64,000 nucleotides of DNA from JAAXGX01 sp965221595 (GTDB lineage: Bacteria > Acidobacteriota > Vicinamibacteria > Vicinamibacterales > UBA8438), in contig OZ244900.1 in assembly GCA_965221595.1 (NCBI GenBank), positions 620,001-684,000 on the forward strand, in the 5' to 3' direction. Below are positions 41,814 to 53,177 of this stretch, one piece after another. A model generated the notes under the pieces. The model saw only the letters and a list, made by a program, of their open reading frames with translations. It was not told the origin of the DNA and made no database searches. The first letter of the stretch is position 1. Every line of letters starts with the position of its first letter. The position numbers and the translations under genes were made by a program.

Positions 41814-42610
41814 TGGCGGACCAGACGAAACGCGCCGCCGACCCGCCGGGCCGCACGCCCGACAAGTCCGATGCGCCGGCGACTCCGCCTCCGGACCGGG
41901 CCGCGACCCGGCCGAAGGCCGCAGCCGAGGAGCAGCCGGCGGCCCCGCAACAGGCCGCGGCACCTGCCGCGCCGAAACCTGCGGCTCCTGCAAAGGCCGC
42001 TGCTTCCCGACGGCCGAAACCCGCGCCGAAGGCGCCACCGGAGCCGCCCAAGGGGCCGGCCGATCCTGAGCCTCCCGCGGATCTCGAGGTCCCTGCCTGC
42101 GTGAAGGCCCTACAGGCCGGCGTGCCCGGGGCGGTCGCGCAGGTGACGTACTGGGTGGGCGACTGGTCGGTCATCGTGCCAGCCGACCGGCTGCTCGACG
42201 TCATGCGCTTCCTGCGCAGCGACGCGGCGGCCGACTTCGACTACTGCTCCGACGTCACTGCGACCGACTGGCCTCCGCGCCGACAGCGGTTCGACGTCGT
42301 CTACTGTCTCTACTCGACCCGTCTGCGGCACCGGCTGCGTGTCAAGGTACGCGCGGCCGAGGGCGAGCCGGTGCCCTCCGTGACCGAAATCTGGCCCGGG
42401 GCGAACTGGCTCGAACGCGAGGTGTACGATCAGTTCGGTGTGAACATCGTCGACCATCCGGACCTGCGCCGCATCCTGATGCCGGACGAGTGGCAGGGCC
42501 ACCCCCAGCGCAAGGACTACCCACTGGAGGGTCCGGGCGAGTTCCTGATGGAGAACCCGCAGGACTGGCTGCGCTTGTGGAACCTGCCGGATGAGGCGGA
42601 GATCGAATAG
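41813..42610 (+). CDS. nuoC: NADH-quinone oxidoreductase subunit C with long Ala/Pro N-terminal extension
   Basis: 265 residues. Residues 1-95 are low-complexity Ala/Pro/Lys (runs such as AAPAAPKPAAPAKAAASRR), absent from ordinary NuoC. Residues 96-265 are the 30-kDa peripheral-arm subunit: WVGDWSVIVPADRLLDVMRFL, FDYCSDVTATDWP, VTEIWPGANWLEREVYDQFGV, HPDLRRILMPDEWQGHPQRKDYPL. Overlaps nuoA (TGATG). Directly after nuoA one expects nuoB; it is missing. The extension could be a disordered tether or a linker surviving from a rearrangement. Confidence 0.93.
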   Translation: MADQTKRAADPPGRTPDKSDAPATPPPDRAATRPKAAAEEQPAAPQQAAAPAAPKPAAPAKAAASRRPKPAPKAPPEPPKGPADPEPPADLEVPACVKALQAGVPGAVAQVTYWVGDWSVIVPADRLLDVMRFLRSDAAADFDYCSDVTATDWPPRRQRFDVVYCLYSTRLRHRLRVKVRAAEGEPVPSVTEIWPGANWLEREVYDQFGVNIVDHPDLRRILMPDEWQGHPQRKDYPLEGPGEFLMENPQDWLRLWNLPDEAEIE

Positions 42611-42624
42611 CGTGTGGGACGACG

Positions 42625-43758
42625 ATGACTATTGAGGCGCCGCGACGTGTCGGCCAGGCGTTCGACACGAACGAGCTCGTCCTGAACATGGGGCCGCAGC
42701 ACCCCAGCACGCACGGCGTGCTGCGGGTGGTGCTGCGTCTCGACGGCGAGCGGGTCGTCGACGCCGACTGCGTGATCGGCTACATCCACCGCGGGGTGGA
42801 GAAGCTCTGCGAGAATCGGGACTGGACGCAGATCGTGCTGTTGACCGACCGCATGGACTACGTCGCGGCGGCAACCAGCAATCTGGGCTATGTCGAGACC
42901 GTCGAGAAGCTGATGCAGGTCGAGGTCCCGCGCCGGGCCCGCTACATCCGCACGATTCTGGCCGAGCTGCAGCGCATCGCGAGCCACTGCCTGTGGCTGG
43001 GGACGCACGCGATGGACATCGGCGCGATGACGGTGCTCCTCTACGCGTTCCGCGAGCGCGAGCACGTGCTGGATCTGTTCGAAGAGTACTGCGGCGCGCG
43101 CCTGACCTACAACTCGATGCGCATAGGCGGCCTGCCGCTGGACATTCCGACGGGCTGGGACCGGAAGGTCAGCGCGTTCTGCGACCTGATGGAGCCCAAG
43201 CTCGACGAGTACGAGGAGCTGCTGACCAACAACCGCATCTGGGTCGGCCGCACCCGTGACATCGGCGTCATCTCGGGCGAGGAGGCGACCGCGCTGGGGC
43301 TGTGCGGCCCGCCGCTGCGCGGCTCCGGCGTGTCTCGGGACGTGCGCAAGGACGAACCGAACGCGGCCTACGAGGAATTCGACTTCGACATCCCGCTAGG
43401 GACGCGCGGCGACACGTACGACCGCTATCTCATCCGGCTGGAGGAGTTCAAGCAGTCGATCCGCATCATCCGGCAGGCCCTCGAGGGCCTGCCGGAAGGG
43501 CCGGTCATGGGCAAGGTCCCGCGGCTCATCAAGCCGCCGGCCGGCGAGACCTACCATGCCGTGGAATCGCCGAAGGGCGAGATCGGCTACTTCATCGTCA
43601 GCGACGGCCGCTCCACGAATCCCTACCGCTTCCGGGTGCGGCCGCCGTCGTTCTGCAACCTGCAGGGTTTGCGCCGGCTGGTGAGAGGGCATCTGGTGGC
43701 CGACGTGGTGGCGCTGATCGGGACCATCGACATCGTGCTCGGCGAGGTAGACAGGTAG
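42625..43758 (+). CDS. nuoD: NADH-quinone oxidoreductase subunit D
   Basis: 49-kDa subunit lining the quinone site. 377 residues: LVLNMGPQHPSTHGVLR with the quinone-site His, IGYIHRGVEKLCENR, TDRMDYVAA, RIASHCLWLGTHAMDIGA, GLPLDIPTGW, GEEATALGLCGPPLRGSGV, VESPKGEIGYFIVSDG, and a C-terminal VALIGTIDIVLGEVDR. Length is slightly short of the usual ~400 but complete. Next comes an 87-base gap and nuoH; nuoE, F and G are not there. Confidence 0.97.
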   Translation: MTIEAPRRVGQAFDTNELVLNMGPQHPSTHGVLRVVLRLDGERVVDADCVIGYIHRGVEKLCENRDWTQIVLLTDRMDYVAAATSNLGYVETVEKLMQVEVPRRARYIRTILAELQRIASHCLWLGTHAMDIGAMTVLLYAFREREHVLDLFEEYCGARLTYNSMRIGGLPLDIPTGWDRKVSAFCDLMEPKLDEYEELLTNNRIWVGRTRDIGVISGEEATALGLCGPPLRGSGVSRDVRKDEPNAAYEEFDFDIPLGTRGDTYDRYLIRLEEFKQSIRIIRQALEGLPEGPVMGKVPRLIKPPAGETYHAVESPKGEIGYFIVSDGRSTNPYRFRVRPPSFCNLQGLRRLVRGHLVADVVALIGTIDIVLGEVDR

Positions 43759-43845
43759 GCGCCTGCGCCGTCGAACGGCGCGGACGCCTGGAGGACAGGT
43801 TGGGCGCCGAGCGGAGCCGGACGGCGCCGCCCGGCGGGCGAGCTC

Positions 43846-44844
43846 ATGCTGGAAACGTTCATCATTCCGCTGCTGCAGATTGCCGTGCTGCTGAACGCGG
43901 TGCTCGTGGCGGTCACCTTCATGGTCCTGATGGAGCGCAAGGTGATGGCCTGGGCGCAGGCGCGTCTCGGCCCGATGCGGGTCGGCCCGCACGGCATCCT
44001 GCAGGCCATAGTCGATCCGATCAAGCTGATTCTGAAGGAAGACATCACGCCCGTTGCCGCGGACAAGTGGGTTTTCACCATCGCGCCGATCATGAGCCTC
44101 GTGCCGGCGCTGGTGGTGTTCTCCGTCGTGCCGTTCGGTCCGGACCCGCTCTACTACGTCGCCGACATCAACGTCGGGCTGCTGTTCATCGTCTCGGTCA
44201 CGTCGATAGGGGTGTACGGCATCATCCTCGGGGGCTGGGCCTCGAACAGCAAGTACCCCCTGCTGGCCAGTCTGCGCGCCTCGGCGCAGCTGATCAGCTA
44301 CGAGATTGCCGTCACCATGACGTTGGTCAGCGTCATCCTGACGGCCGGCACGTTGAGTCTGGTCGAGATCGTCGAGGCCCAACGCGACGCGGGCGTCTGG
44401 TTCGGGTTCATCCAGCCCGTGGCGTTCGTACTGATGTTCATCGGCGGCCTCGCGGAAACGAACCGTGTGCCGTTCGATCTGCCGGAGGCCGAGACGGAGC
44501 TGACCGGCGGGTTTCACACCGAGTACAGCGGGATGCGGTTCGCGCTGTTCTTCCTGGCCGAGTACGCGAACATCATCGTGATCTCGGCCATCGTGTCGAT
44601 CATGTTCCTGGGCGGCTGGCTGCGTCCGTTCCCCAACGTCGAGGCGCTGGCATTCCTCGACCTGATTCCCGCGTGGATGTGGCTCGTCGGCAAGATCTTC
44701 CTGTTCCTGTATGTGTTCATCTGGATCCGCGCCACGCTGCCGCGCTATCGCTACGACCAGCTGATGCGGCTCGGATGGAAGGTCCTGATCCCGATCGCCA
44801 TCGGGAATCTGGTCATCACCGGGATCGTGAAGGTTCTGGTGTAA
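43846..44844 (+). CDS. nuoH: NADH-quinone oxidoreductase subunit H
   Basis: Eight-helix membrane subunit that forms the quinone chamber with NuoB and NuoD. 332 residues: VLMERKVMAWAQARLGPMRVGPHGILQ, IVDPIKLILKEDITP, GGWASNSKYPLLASLRASAQLISYEIA, FIGGLAETNRVPFDLPEAETELTGGFHTEYSG and PRYRYDQLMRLGWK. All conserved charged residues of the E-channel are visible. Its normal partner NuoI does not follow; nuoJ comes next after 21 bases. Confidence 0.97.
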   Translation: MLETFIIPLLQIAVLLNAVLVAVTFMVLMERKVMAWAQARLGPMRVGPHGILQAIVDPIKLILKEDITPVAADKWVFTIAPIMSLVPALVVFSVVPFGPDPLYYVADINVGLLFIVSVTSIGVYGIILGGWASNSKYPLLASLRASAQLISYEIAVTMTLVSVILTAGTLSLVEIVEAQRDAGVWFGFIQPVAFVLMFIGGLAETNRVPFDLPEAETELTGGFHTEYSGMRFALFFLAEYANIIVISAIVSIMFLGGWLRPFPNVEALAFLDLIPAWMWLVGKIFLFLYVFIWIRATLPRYRYDQLMRLGWKVLIPIAIGNLVITGIVKVLV

Positions 44845-44865
44845 CGCGGAGGACGTCATCAGGCG

Positions 44866-45396
44866 ATGCTTGAAGCGGCCGTGTTCTACACGTTGGCGGT
44901 CCTGATTCTGGGGTTGGGGATTCTCGTGATCTCGGCCCGGAGCGCCGTGCACAGCGTGTTGTTCCTCGTGGTCAACTTTCTGCTGGTCGCCGTCCTCTAC
45001 GTCACGCTCAGCGCCCAGTTCGTGGCGGTCATCCAGGTGCTGGTGTACGCCGGGGGGATAGTCGTCCTGTACCTGTTCGTGGTGATGCTGGTGAACCTGA
45101 AGCGGGCACCGGAGCAGCACAGCGACACGCGGCGGCTGGGCGTGACGGGCGCGGTGCTGGCAGGCGCCATGCTGCTCGAGGTGATCGCCATCGTGGTCTT
45201 GGGCGGCACATCTACCGCCGTGCCGGCCGGGACGCAGGGCGCCGGGTTGCCGGAGCGCATCAGCGACCCGATGCTCAACACGGAGCAGGTCGGCTGGGTG
45301 CTCTACACCGAGTATCTCATCCCATTCGAGGTGGCGTCGATGCTGCTGCTGGTCGCGATGATCGGCGCCATCGTGCTCGCCAAGAAGAATCTGTAG
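44866..45396 (+). CDS. nuoJ: NADH-quinone oxidoreductase subunit J
   Basis: 176 residues, five helices: YTLAVLILGLGILVISARSAVHSVLFLVVNFLLVAVLYVTL, the conserved VLVYAGGIVVLYLFVVMLV with the pi-bulge helix, and a last helix ending FEVASMLLLVAMIGAIVLAKKNL. Between nuoH and nuoK by 21 and 10 bases. A membrane-arm subunit. Confidence 0.95.
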   Translation: MLEAAVFYTLAVLILGLGILVISARSAVHSVLFLVVNFLLVAVLYVTLSAQFVAVIQVLVYAGGIVVLYLFVVMLVNLKRAPEQHSDTRRLGVTGAVLAGAMLLEVIAIVVLGGTSTAVPAGTQGAGLPERISDPMLNTEQVGWVLYTEYLIPFEVASMLLLVAMIGAIVLAKKNL

Positions 45397-45406
45397 GTAT
45401 CCGAAG

Positions 45407-45715
45407 GTGCTCGAAATCACGCCCCTGCACTACACCGCCCTGTCCGCCGCCCTGTTCATCATCGGCGTGATCGGCGTGCTCGTGCGACGCAACATCATCA
45501 TCATCTTCATGTCGATCGAGCTGATCCTCAACGCGGTCAACATCAATCTGGTCGCGCTGTCGAGTCAACTCCAGAATCTCGTGGGACAGGTCTTCGTCGT
45601 GTTCGTGATTGCGGTGGCGGCGGCGGAGGCCGCGGTGGGGCTCGGCATCATCATCGCGTTCTATCGCAACAAGGAGACCGTGAACATCGACGAGATGAGC
45701 CTGATGCGATGGTGA
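45407..45715 (+). CDS. nuoK: NADH-quinone oxidoreductase subunit K
   Basis: 102 residues from GTG 45407: HYTALSAALFIIGVIGVLVRRNIIIIFMSIELILNAVNINLVALS, with the proton-channel Glu in SIELILNAVN, then VFVIAVAAAEAAVGLGIIIAFYRNKETVNID with the second Glu. Normal family length. Confidence 0.96.
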   Translation: MLEITPLHYTALSAALFIIGVIGVLVRRNIIIIFMSIELILNAVNINLVALSSQLQNLVGQVFVVFVIAVAAAEAAVGLGIIIAFYRNKETVNIDEMSLMRW

Positions 45716-45728
45716 CGGCGAACGGCTG

Positions 45729-47837
<2,109 letters not shown>

Positions 47838-47853
47838 CCCCGCATTCAAGACC

Positions 47854-49446
47854 ATGAGCAACGCCGCCGGATTTCCCTTGCTGTCACTGATTCTCTTCAC
47901 CCCGCTGGTCGGCGTGGTGCTCCTGCTGTTGACGGACCGGCGGCAGGAGGACCGGATTCGCTGGATTGCCAACGCCACCGCCGGCATCGGCTTCCTCGTC
48001 TCGCTCCCGCTGTGGTTCTGGTACGACACGCAGGATGCCGGCTGGCAGTTCGTCGAGCGCCTCGCCTGGATTCCCTCGATCGGGGCCGAGTACTTCCTGG
48101 GCGTGGACGGCTTCAGCGTGCTGCTGATCCTGTTGACGACGCTGATGGGCATCATCGCGGTGCTCTCGTCCTGGACGGCCATCACGGTGCGGGTGAAGGA
48201 GTACTACGTCTTCCTGCTGGCGCTGCAGACGGGCATGCTGGGCGCGTTCATGGCGCTCGACTTCCTGCTGTTCTTCCTGTTCTGGGAAGTGATGCTCGTG
48301 CCCATGTACTTCCTGATTGGAATCTGGGGCAGCGACCGGCGGCTCTACTCGGCGATCAAGTTCTTCCTGTTCACGCTCGTCGGCAGCGTCGTGATGCTGC
48401 TGGGGATTCTGGCGGTCTACTTCCACAACCACAGTGTGACCGGGGTGTACACCTTCGACGTCACGCAGTTCCACCAGCTCGACATCCCGTTCGGCCTGCA
48501 GTGGTGGATTTTCCTCGCCTTCTTCCTCGGGTTTGCGGTCAAGGTCCCGATGTTCCCGTTCCACACCTGGTTGCCGGATGCCCACACGGACGCGCCGACG
48601 GCCGGCTCGGTCATCCTGGCGGCCGTGCTACTGAAGATGGGCACGTACGGATTCATCCGGTTCAGCCTGCCGATCGTGCCGGAGGCTACCGCAGCGTTCG
48701 TGCCGCTCGTGGTCGGTTTGTCGATCATCGGCATCATCTACGGCGCGCTGGTCGCCATGGCGCAGAAGGACTGGAAGCGGCTCGTGGCCTACTCGAGCGT
48801 CAGCCACATGGGCATGGTGATGCTCGGCATGTTCGCCCTGACACCGGTCGGGATAACCGGCAGCATCGTGCAGCAGCTCAACCACGGCATTTCGACGGGC
48901 GCCCTCTTCCTGATCGTGGGCATCGTCTACGAGCGCCGCCACACGCGCGAGATCGCCGAGTACGGAGGGCTGTCGAAGGTGATGCCGGTCTACGCGGCGA
49001 TCTTCCTCGTGATGACGATGTCCTCGATCGGACTGCCGACGCTCAACGGTTTCATCGGCGAGGTCTTGATCCTGCAGGGCATCTTCGTGGTCAGCAAGTT
49101 CTGGGCGTTCGTGGCGGCGAGCGGCATCGTGCTCGGCGCCGCCTACATGCTCTGGCTGTACCAGCGGACGATGTTCGGCAACATCGACAATCCGAAGAAC
49201 GAGAACCTGCCGGACCTGAGCATGCGCGAAATCTGGACGTTCGTGCCGCTGCTCGTCCTGGCCGTCTGGATCGGCCTCTATCCGAAGCCGTTTCTCGACC
49301 GCCTGGAGACGTCGGTGGACAACGTGATGACCCGCGTGAACAGCGACTACACGCCCCGGCTGGCGGCAGCCGGGGCGGACATCGGGGCGCGCCCGACGCG
49401 GTCGGGCGGCGGCGGGGCGCCGGCGCCTGTGCGTGGAGGCAGGTAG
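47854..49446 (+). CDS. nuoM: NADH-quinone oxidoreductase subunit M
   Basis: 530-residue antiporter-like subunit with fourteen helices: FVERLAWIPSIGAEYFLGVDGFSVLLILLTTL, FFLFWEVMLVPMYFLIGIWG, GFAVKVPMFPFHTWLPDAHTDAPTAGSVILAAVLLKMGTYGF, SSVSHMGMVMLGMFALT and QQLNHGISTGALFLIVGI. Ends in a Gly/Ala tail; TAG is immediately followed by the nuoN ATG. Confidence 0.97.
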   Translation: MSNAAGFPLLSLILFTPLVGVVLLLLTDRRQEDRIRWIANATAGIGFLVSLPLWFWYDTQDAGWQFVERLAWIPSIGAEYFLGVDGFSVLLILLTTLMGIIAVLSSWTAITVRVKEYYVFLLALQTGMLGAFMALDFLLFFLFWEVMLVPMYFLIGIWGSDRRLYSAIKFFLFTLVGSVVMLLGILAVYFHNHSVTGVYTFDVTQFHQLDIPFGLQWWIFLAFFLGFAVKVPMFPFHTWLPDAHTDAPTAGSVILAAVLLKMGTYGFIRFSLPIVPEATAAFVPLVVGLSIIGIIYGALVAMAQKDWKRLVAYSSVSHMGMVMLGMFALTPVGITGSIVQQLNHGISTGALFLIVGIVYERRHTREIAEYGGLSKVMPVYAAIFLVMTMSSIGLPTLNGFIGEVLILQGIFVVSKFWAFVAASGIVLGAAYMLWLYQRTMFGNIDNPKNENLPDLSMREIWTFVPLLVLAVWIGLYPKPFLDRLETSVDNVMTRVNSDYTPRLAAAGADIGARPTRSGGGGAPAPVRGGR

Positions 49447-50919
49447 ATGGCGGCACTCGGTTTCTCGGCCAGCGACTTCTACTACCTCCTGCCCGAGATC
49501 ATCCTCACGGCCGGCGCGCTGCTGCTGCTGCTCGTCAACGTCATCGCTCCCCGACGGGACGACCTGCTGTTCGGCTTATCGATGGGCACGCTGGTTGTCA
49601 GCGCCCTGATGCTGCTGTCGTTCGCCGGGGTGGACCTCGTCGTGTCCCGGGGGCTGCTGGCGATTGACGGCTTCGCCCTGTTCTTCAAGCTGATCTTCCT
49701 CGTGTCGGCCGGCCTGACGCTCATGATGTCGGCGCCGTACCTGCGCGTGGAGGGGATGCGGGCCGGCGAGTACTACTTCCTCATCCTGTGCGCCACGCTC
49801 GGGATGATGTTCATGGCCAGCGGCATCGACCTCATCACGCTGTTCATCGGCCTGGAGACGATGGCCGTCGCCTTCTACATCCTGGCCGGCTACCTGAAGC
49901 CGAGCCACCGGTCGAACGAGGCGGGCGTCAAGTACTTCCTGCTCGGCGCGTTCTCGCTGGGCATCCTGCTGTACGGGATGTCGATCGTCTACGGCGTGAC
50001 CGGCTCCACCCGGCTGGATGAGATCGCCGTGGCGCTGGCTGCGCAGGACCGCAGCCTCGTACTGAGCCTGGGGATGATTCTCCTGGCGGCCGGCATGGGG
50101 TTCAAGATCGCGGCCGTGCCGTTCCACATGTGGGCGCCCGACGTGTACGAGGGCGCGCCGACGCCGGTGACGGCGTTCCTGTCGGTCGGCTCGAAGGCGG
50201 CCTCGTTCGCGATGCTGCTGCGCATCTTCATCGAGGGGCTGGCGCCACTGACCCCCGACTGGCAGGTGGTATTCGCCTTCCTGGCCGTCGTGACGATGAC
50301 GGTAGGCAATATCGCGGCGATCACGCAGAGCAACATGAAGCGGATGCTCGCCTACTCGTCGATCGCGCACGCCGGCTACGTGCTGATCGGCGTCGTGGCG
50401 GCCACCGAGCGCGGCGTCGCGGCGGCGCTGGTCTACCTCTGGGTCTACCTGTTCATGCAGATCGGCGCATTCGCGGTCATCACGATGCTGCGACGCCGAG
50501 ACGTGCTGGGCGACGAGCTCAAGGACCTGAGCGGTCTGTTCGTGCGCAGCCCGTTGGCAGCCGTTGCGATGCTGCTGTTCATGCTCTCGCTGGGGGGCAT
50601 CCCGCCGACCGCCGGGTTCATGGGCAAGGTGTGGGTCTTTGGCGCGGCGGTCGACCAGGGCTTCATCTGGCTGGCCGTGGTCGGCGTGGTCAACAGCGCC
50701 ATCTCGCTCTACTACTACCTGCGCGTGGTCGTCTTCATGTTCTTCCGGGAGGAGACGACCGGATCGGAGATCGTCCTCGGTCCGGCCCTGGCGACAACGC
50801 TGGCCGTCGGCGTCGTCGGCACGATACTCTTCGGCATCTATCCCCAGCTGCTGTTCGACCAGGCCCAGAACGCGGCCGCGATCTTCGAGTCGGCTTCCTC
50901 CGCAGCCCTGCTCCGCTAG
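49447..50919 (+). CDS. nuoN: NADH-quinone oxidoreductase subunit N
   Basis: 490-residue antiporter-like subunit, last gene of the operon. LLPEIILTAGALLLLLVNV, IGLETMAVAFYILAGYLKPSHRSNEAGVKYFLLGAFSLGI, GMGFKIAAVPFHMWAPDVYEGAPTPVTAFLSVGSKAASFA, SSIAHAGYVLIGVVA and GGIPPTAGFMGKVWVF. Starts directly on the nuoM stop. Converges on the atp genes across a 152-base gap. Confidence 0.97.
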   Translation: MAALGFSASDFYYLLPEIILTAGALLLLLVNVIAPRRDDLLFGLSMGTLVVSALMLLSFAGVDLVVSRGLLAIDGFALFFKLIFLVSAGLTLMMSAPYLRVEGMRAGEYYFLILCATLGMMFMASGIDLITLFIGLETMAVAFYILAGYLKPSHRSNEAGVKYFLLGAFSLGILLYGMSIVYGVTGSTRLDEIAVALAAQDRSLVLSLGMILLAAGMGFKIAAVPFHMWAPDVYEGAPTPVTAFLSVGSKAASFAMLLRIFIEGLAPLTPDWQVVFAFLAVVTMTVGNIAAITQSNMKRMLAYSSIAHAGYVLIGVVAATERGVAAALVYLWVYLFMQIGAFAVITMLRRRDVLGDELKDLSGLFVRSPLAAVAMLLFMLSLGGIPPTAGFMGKVWVFGAAVDQGFIWLAVVGVVNSAISLYYYLRVVVFMFFREETTGSEIVLGPALATTLAVGVVGTILFGIYPQLLFDQAQNAAAIFESASSAALLR

Positions 50920-51071
50920 CTTCGTCCGGAAGGGGCTGCGCGCCGCACCCCGGGCGTCCGCCCGGTGGGACCCCAAACGGACGGTGGTGCGAACCCGCGA
51001 CGCCCCCCGACCTCTCGTCAGGGGGCGCGGGAAGATTCGGGGAGTACGCAGACAGCCGCCGCGCCGCGGCG
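50920..51071. terminator. convergent spacer between nuoN and atpF with GC hairpins
   Basis: Two hairpins: CCGGGC/GCCCGG with a 4-base loop (50950-50965), and CGCCCCC/GGGGGCG around a 13-base loop (about 51001-51027). Neither has a T-run. Position between convergent operons suggests a bidirectional termination zone. No gene seen. Confidence 0.4.
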
Positions 51072-51578
51072 TCAGCTCTGGGCGGACGGCTGGACCTGCT
51101 TCAGCGCCTCGTCGATGAGCGCCTGGTTGTCGGCCGGGGAGAGATTGCGGCGGATCAGCTTCGAGGCTATCAGGATCGACACGTCGACGGCCTCGCGGCG
51201 GATCTGGGCCAGGGCGCGGTCCCGCTCCTGCCGGATCTGACGCTGGGCGTTCTCGCGGATCGCCTGCGCCTCCTCCTGCGCCTGCCGGCGCAGATCCTCG
51301 CGGAGCTTCGCCGCGTCCGAACGCGCTCCGGAGACGATGCCGTCGGCCTCACTGCGCGCCTTGCCGATGATTGCCTCCGATTCCTGCCGGACCTGCTCCA
51401 GTTCCTTCCGGGCCCGGTCCGCGTCGTCGAGCGATTTGCGGATGCCGGCTTGGCGTTCATCGAGGGCCGCCAGCAGCGGGCCCCAGGCGTACCGCTTCAG
51501 GAGGTACAGCAGGACCAGGAAGACCGCGATGGTCCAGAAGAACAGCCCCGGATCGGGCTGGACGAGGGGATTGTCCAT
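51072..51578 (-). CDS. atpF: ATP synthase Fo subunit b
   Basis: 168 residues: one membrane helix (LFFWTIAVFLVLLYLLKRYAW) then a long charged coiled-coil stalk (residues 35-150), as in the peripheral stator b subunit. Last gene of an Fo operon in the order atpZ-atpI-atpB-atpE-atpF. The F1 genes (atpH, A, G, D, C) that normally follow are absent; the nuo operon converges instead. Confidence 0.93.
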   Translation of the reverse strand: MDNPLVQPDPGLFFWTIAVFLVLLYLLKRYAWGPLLAALDERQAGIRKSLDDADRARKELEQVRQESEAIIGKARSEADGIVSGARSDAAKLREDLRRQAQEEAQAIRENAQRQIRQERDRALAQIRREAVDVSILIASKLIRRNLSPADNQALIDEALKQVQPSAQS

Positions 51579-51587
51579 GATGGGTCC

Positions 51588-51806
51588 CTACAGCATGAGG
51601 ATCAGAACGAAGACCTCGGCCAGAATCGCGACGCCTTCGAGCAGGAAGAGGGGCAGGTTGATGGCGCCGGTGATCTGTGCGGCGGCGTTCGGTTGTCTCG
51701 CGATTCCCTCGGCGGCGGCGGCGGCGAACCTGCCGATGCCCAGACCGGCACCGATGACGATCATCCCGAGTCCCAATCCCGCCCCGAGCAGGTGCAACTG
51801 ATCCAT
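51588..51806 (-). CDS. atpE: ATP synthase Fo subunit c
   Basis: 72-residue hairpin forming the rotor ring: helix 1 GAGLGLGMIVIGAGLGIGRFAAAAAEG, polar loop ARQPNAAAQ, helix 2 with the ion-binding carboxylate E57 in PLFLLEGVAILAEVF. The residue after the Glu is Gly, and the Gln and Ser/Thr ligands of sodium-type rings are not evident, so proton coupling is likely. Nine bases after this gene's stop lies the atpF start. Confidence 0.95.
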   Translation of the reverse strand: MDQLHLLGAGLGLGMIVIGAGLGIGRFAAAAAEGIARQPNAAAQITGAINLPLFLLEGVAILAEVFVLILML

Positions 51807-51825
51807 TCGGATAACCTCCGTTTCC

Positions 51826-52764
51826 CTAGTGATGCACGTTGATGGCCATGCCGATGAACACGGCTGACAGCAGCGTGAAGACGTACGCCTGGACGAAGAC
51901 GATGATGATCTCCAGGGCGTTGATGCCGACCGCGAGCGGTATCGAGGCGACGATGCCGACCCCGATGCCGGCCGCGGCGCTGAACTGTTCCGTGAAGATG
52001 AACACGAACGACAGGATGGCCAGGATCGCGATGTGGCCGCCTGTCATGTTCGCCGCCAGCCGCATCGTCAAGGCGAACGGCTTGACGAACATGCCCATGA
52101 CCTCGATGGGGATCAGCAGGATGTAGAGCGGCCAGGCGAGGCCGTGGGGCACCAGGTTGATCCAGTGCCGGATGAAGCCGTGGGCCAAGCTGCCGGCGAC
52201 GATTATCGACACGAACGTGATGGCCGCCAGCGCCGCCGTGACGTTGAAGTTGCCCGTGGCGGTGGTCCCGCCATGGATGACATTCTTCACCAGCGAGTGC
52301 TCGCCGGTGTGCAGCACGTAGTGGTCGATGAGCCCAATCACCTCGAAGATCGGGATCAGGCCGATCATGTTGGCGGCCAGGATGAAGCAGAAGAAAGTGA
52401 GCACAAGCGGCGCCCACGTCCGCACGTACTTCACGCCCACGTTCGGCCGCACGATCGAATCCCGGATGAACTCGACGACGAATTCCAGGGCGTTCATGAA
52501 GCCGTCGGGGATGAGCCGCTCCTGCTGCAGGTAGCGCCGGACCGTCGTCGTGATCAGCAGGAAGACCACCGTCGCGACCAGGAGCAGCATGAAGACGTGC
52601 TTCGTAATCGAGAAGTCGACACCGAAGACGGCCGGCAGGTGGAGGATCGGGTGCTCGAACGAGCTGTTCGCGACGTGCTCGATGATCACCTGCCCGGCAT
52701 CGAATCCACCTGCGCCGTGGTCGGCAGCGTGATCGAGCGGTTCGGCTTGGTGCGGTTGTGGCAT
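51826..52764 (-). CDS. atpB: ATP synthase Fo subunit a
   Basis: 312 residues, six helices. N-terminal His-containing segment, then FMNALEFVVEFIRDSIVRPNVG, FFCFILAANMIGLIPIF, and the channel helix with the essential Arg235 in FALTMRLAANMTGGHI; ends QAYVFTLLSAVFIGMAINVHH. A His/Ala-rich N-terminus of about 30 residues is longer than in E. coli. ATG 52764; 59 bases after the atpI stop. Confidence 0.95.
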   Translation of the reverse strand: MPQPHQAEPLDHAADHGAGGFDAGQVIIEHVANSSFEHPILHLPAVFGVDFSITKHVFMLLLVATVVFLLITTTVRRYLQQERLIPDGFMNALEFVVEFIRDSIVRPNVGVKYVRTWAPLVLTFFCFILAANMIGLIPIFEVIGLIDHYVLHTGEHSLVKNVIHGGTTATGNFNVTAALAAITFVSIIVAGSLAHGFIRHWINLVPHGLAWPLYILLIPIEVMGMFVKPFALTMRLAANMTGGHIAILAILSFVFIFTEQFSAAAGIGVGIVASIPLAVGINALEIIIVFVQAYVFTLLSAVFIGMAINVHH

Positions 52765-52823
52765 GTCTTCGAAAAAATTCGAGTCGAGCGTGTAGCGGGC
52801 CGTTGCCCGGATGACGCGCTAGG

Positions 52824-53174
52824 TCAGCCCGTCAACCGGCGTTGCAGATGCAGCGCCTCGGCAAGGTGCAGCACCACGAACGACACGGTAAAGCTCCCTG
52901 CGAACCAGGCGGCGTCGAGCGACAGCATGCTGACGGCCGCGCTCATGTACAGGCCGAACACCACCAGTTTGGCCAGGAATGCGCGCACGAGCAGGCGCGT
53001 CAGGCGCTCCGGATTCCGCCTGTGCGTGCGCTCCATCAATGCCAGCGAGCCGAGGCCGACGCCCAGCGGACCGACCATGCCGAGCAGCACCTCGGCCGCC
53101 GCGCCGGGCACCCGCCAGACAGCGCAGGCACCGGCCGAGGCGACGAGCGCGACCGCAACCCACACGTTCCGCAT
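52824..53174 (-). CDS. atpI: ATP synthase I-like small membrane protein
   Basis: 116 residues, four helices (VWVAVALVASAGACAVW; VLLGMVGPLGVGLGSLALM; FLAKLVVFGLYMSAAVSM; FAGSFTVSFVVLHLAEALHL). Size, topology and position before atpB match AtpI, which helps assemble the c-ring and is implicated in Mg2+ handling. Sequence conservation is weak; the call rests mainly on context. Confidence 0.75.
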   Translation of the reverse strand: MRNVWVAVALVASAGACAVWRVPGAAAEVLLGMVGPLGVGLGSLALMERTHRRNPERLTRLLVRAFLAKLVVFGLYMSAAVSMLSLDAAWFAGSFTVSFVVLHLAEALHLQRRLTG

Positions 53175-53177
53175 CGG

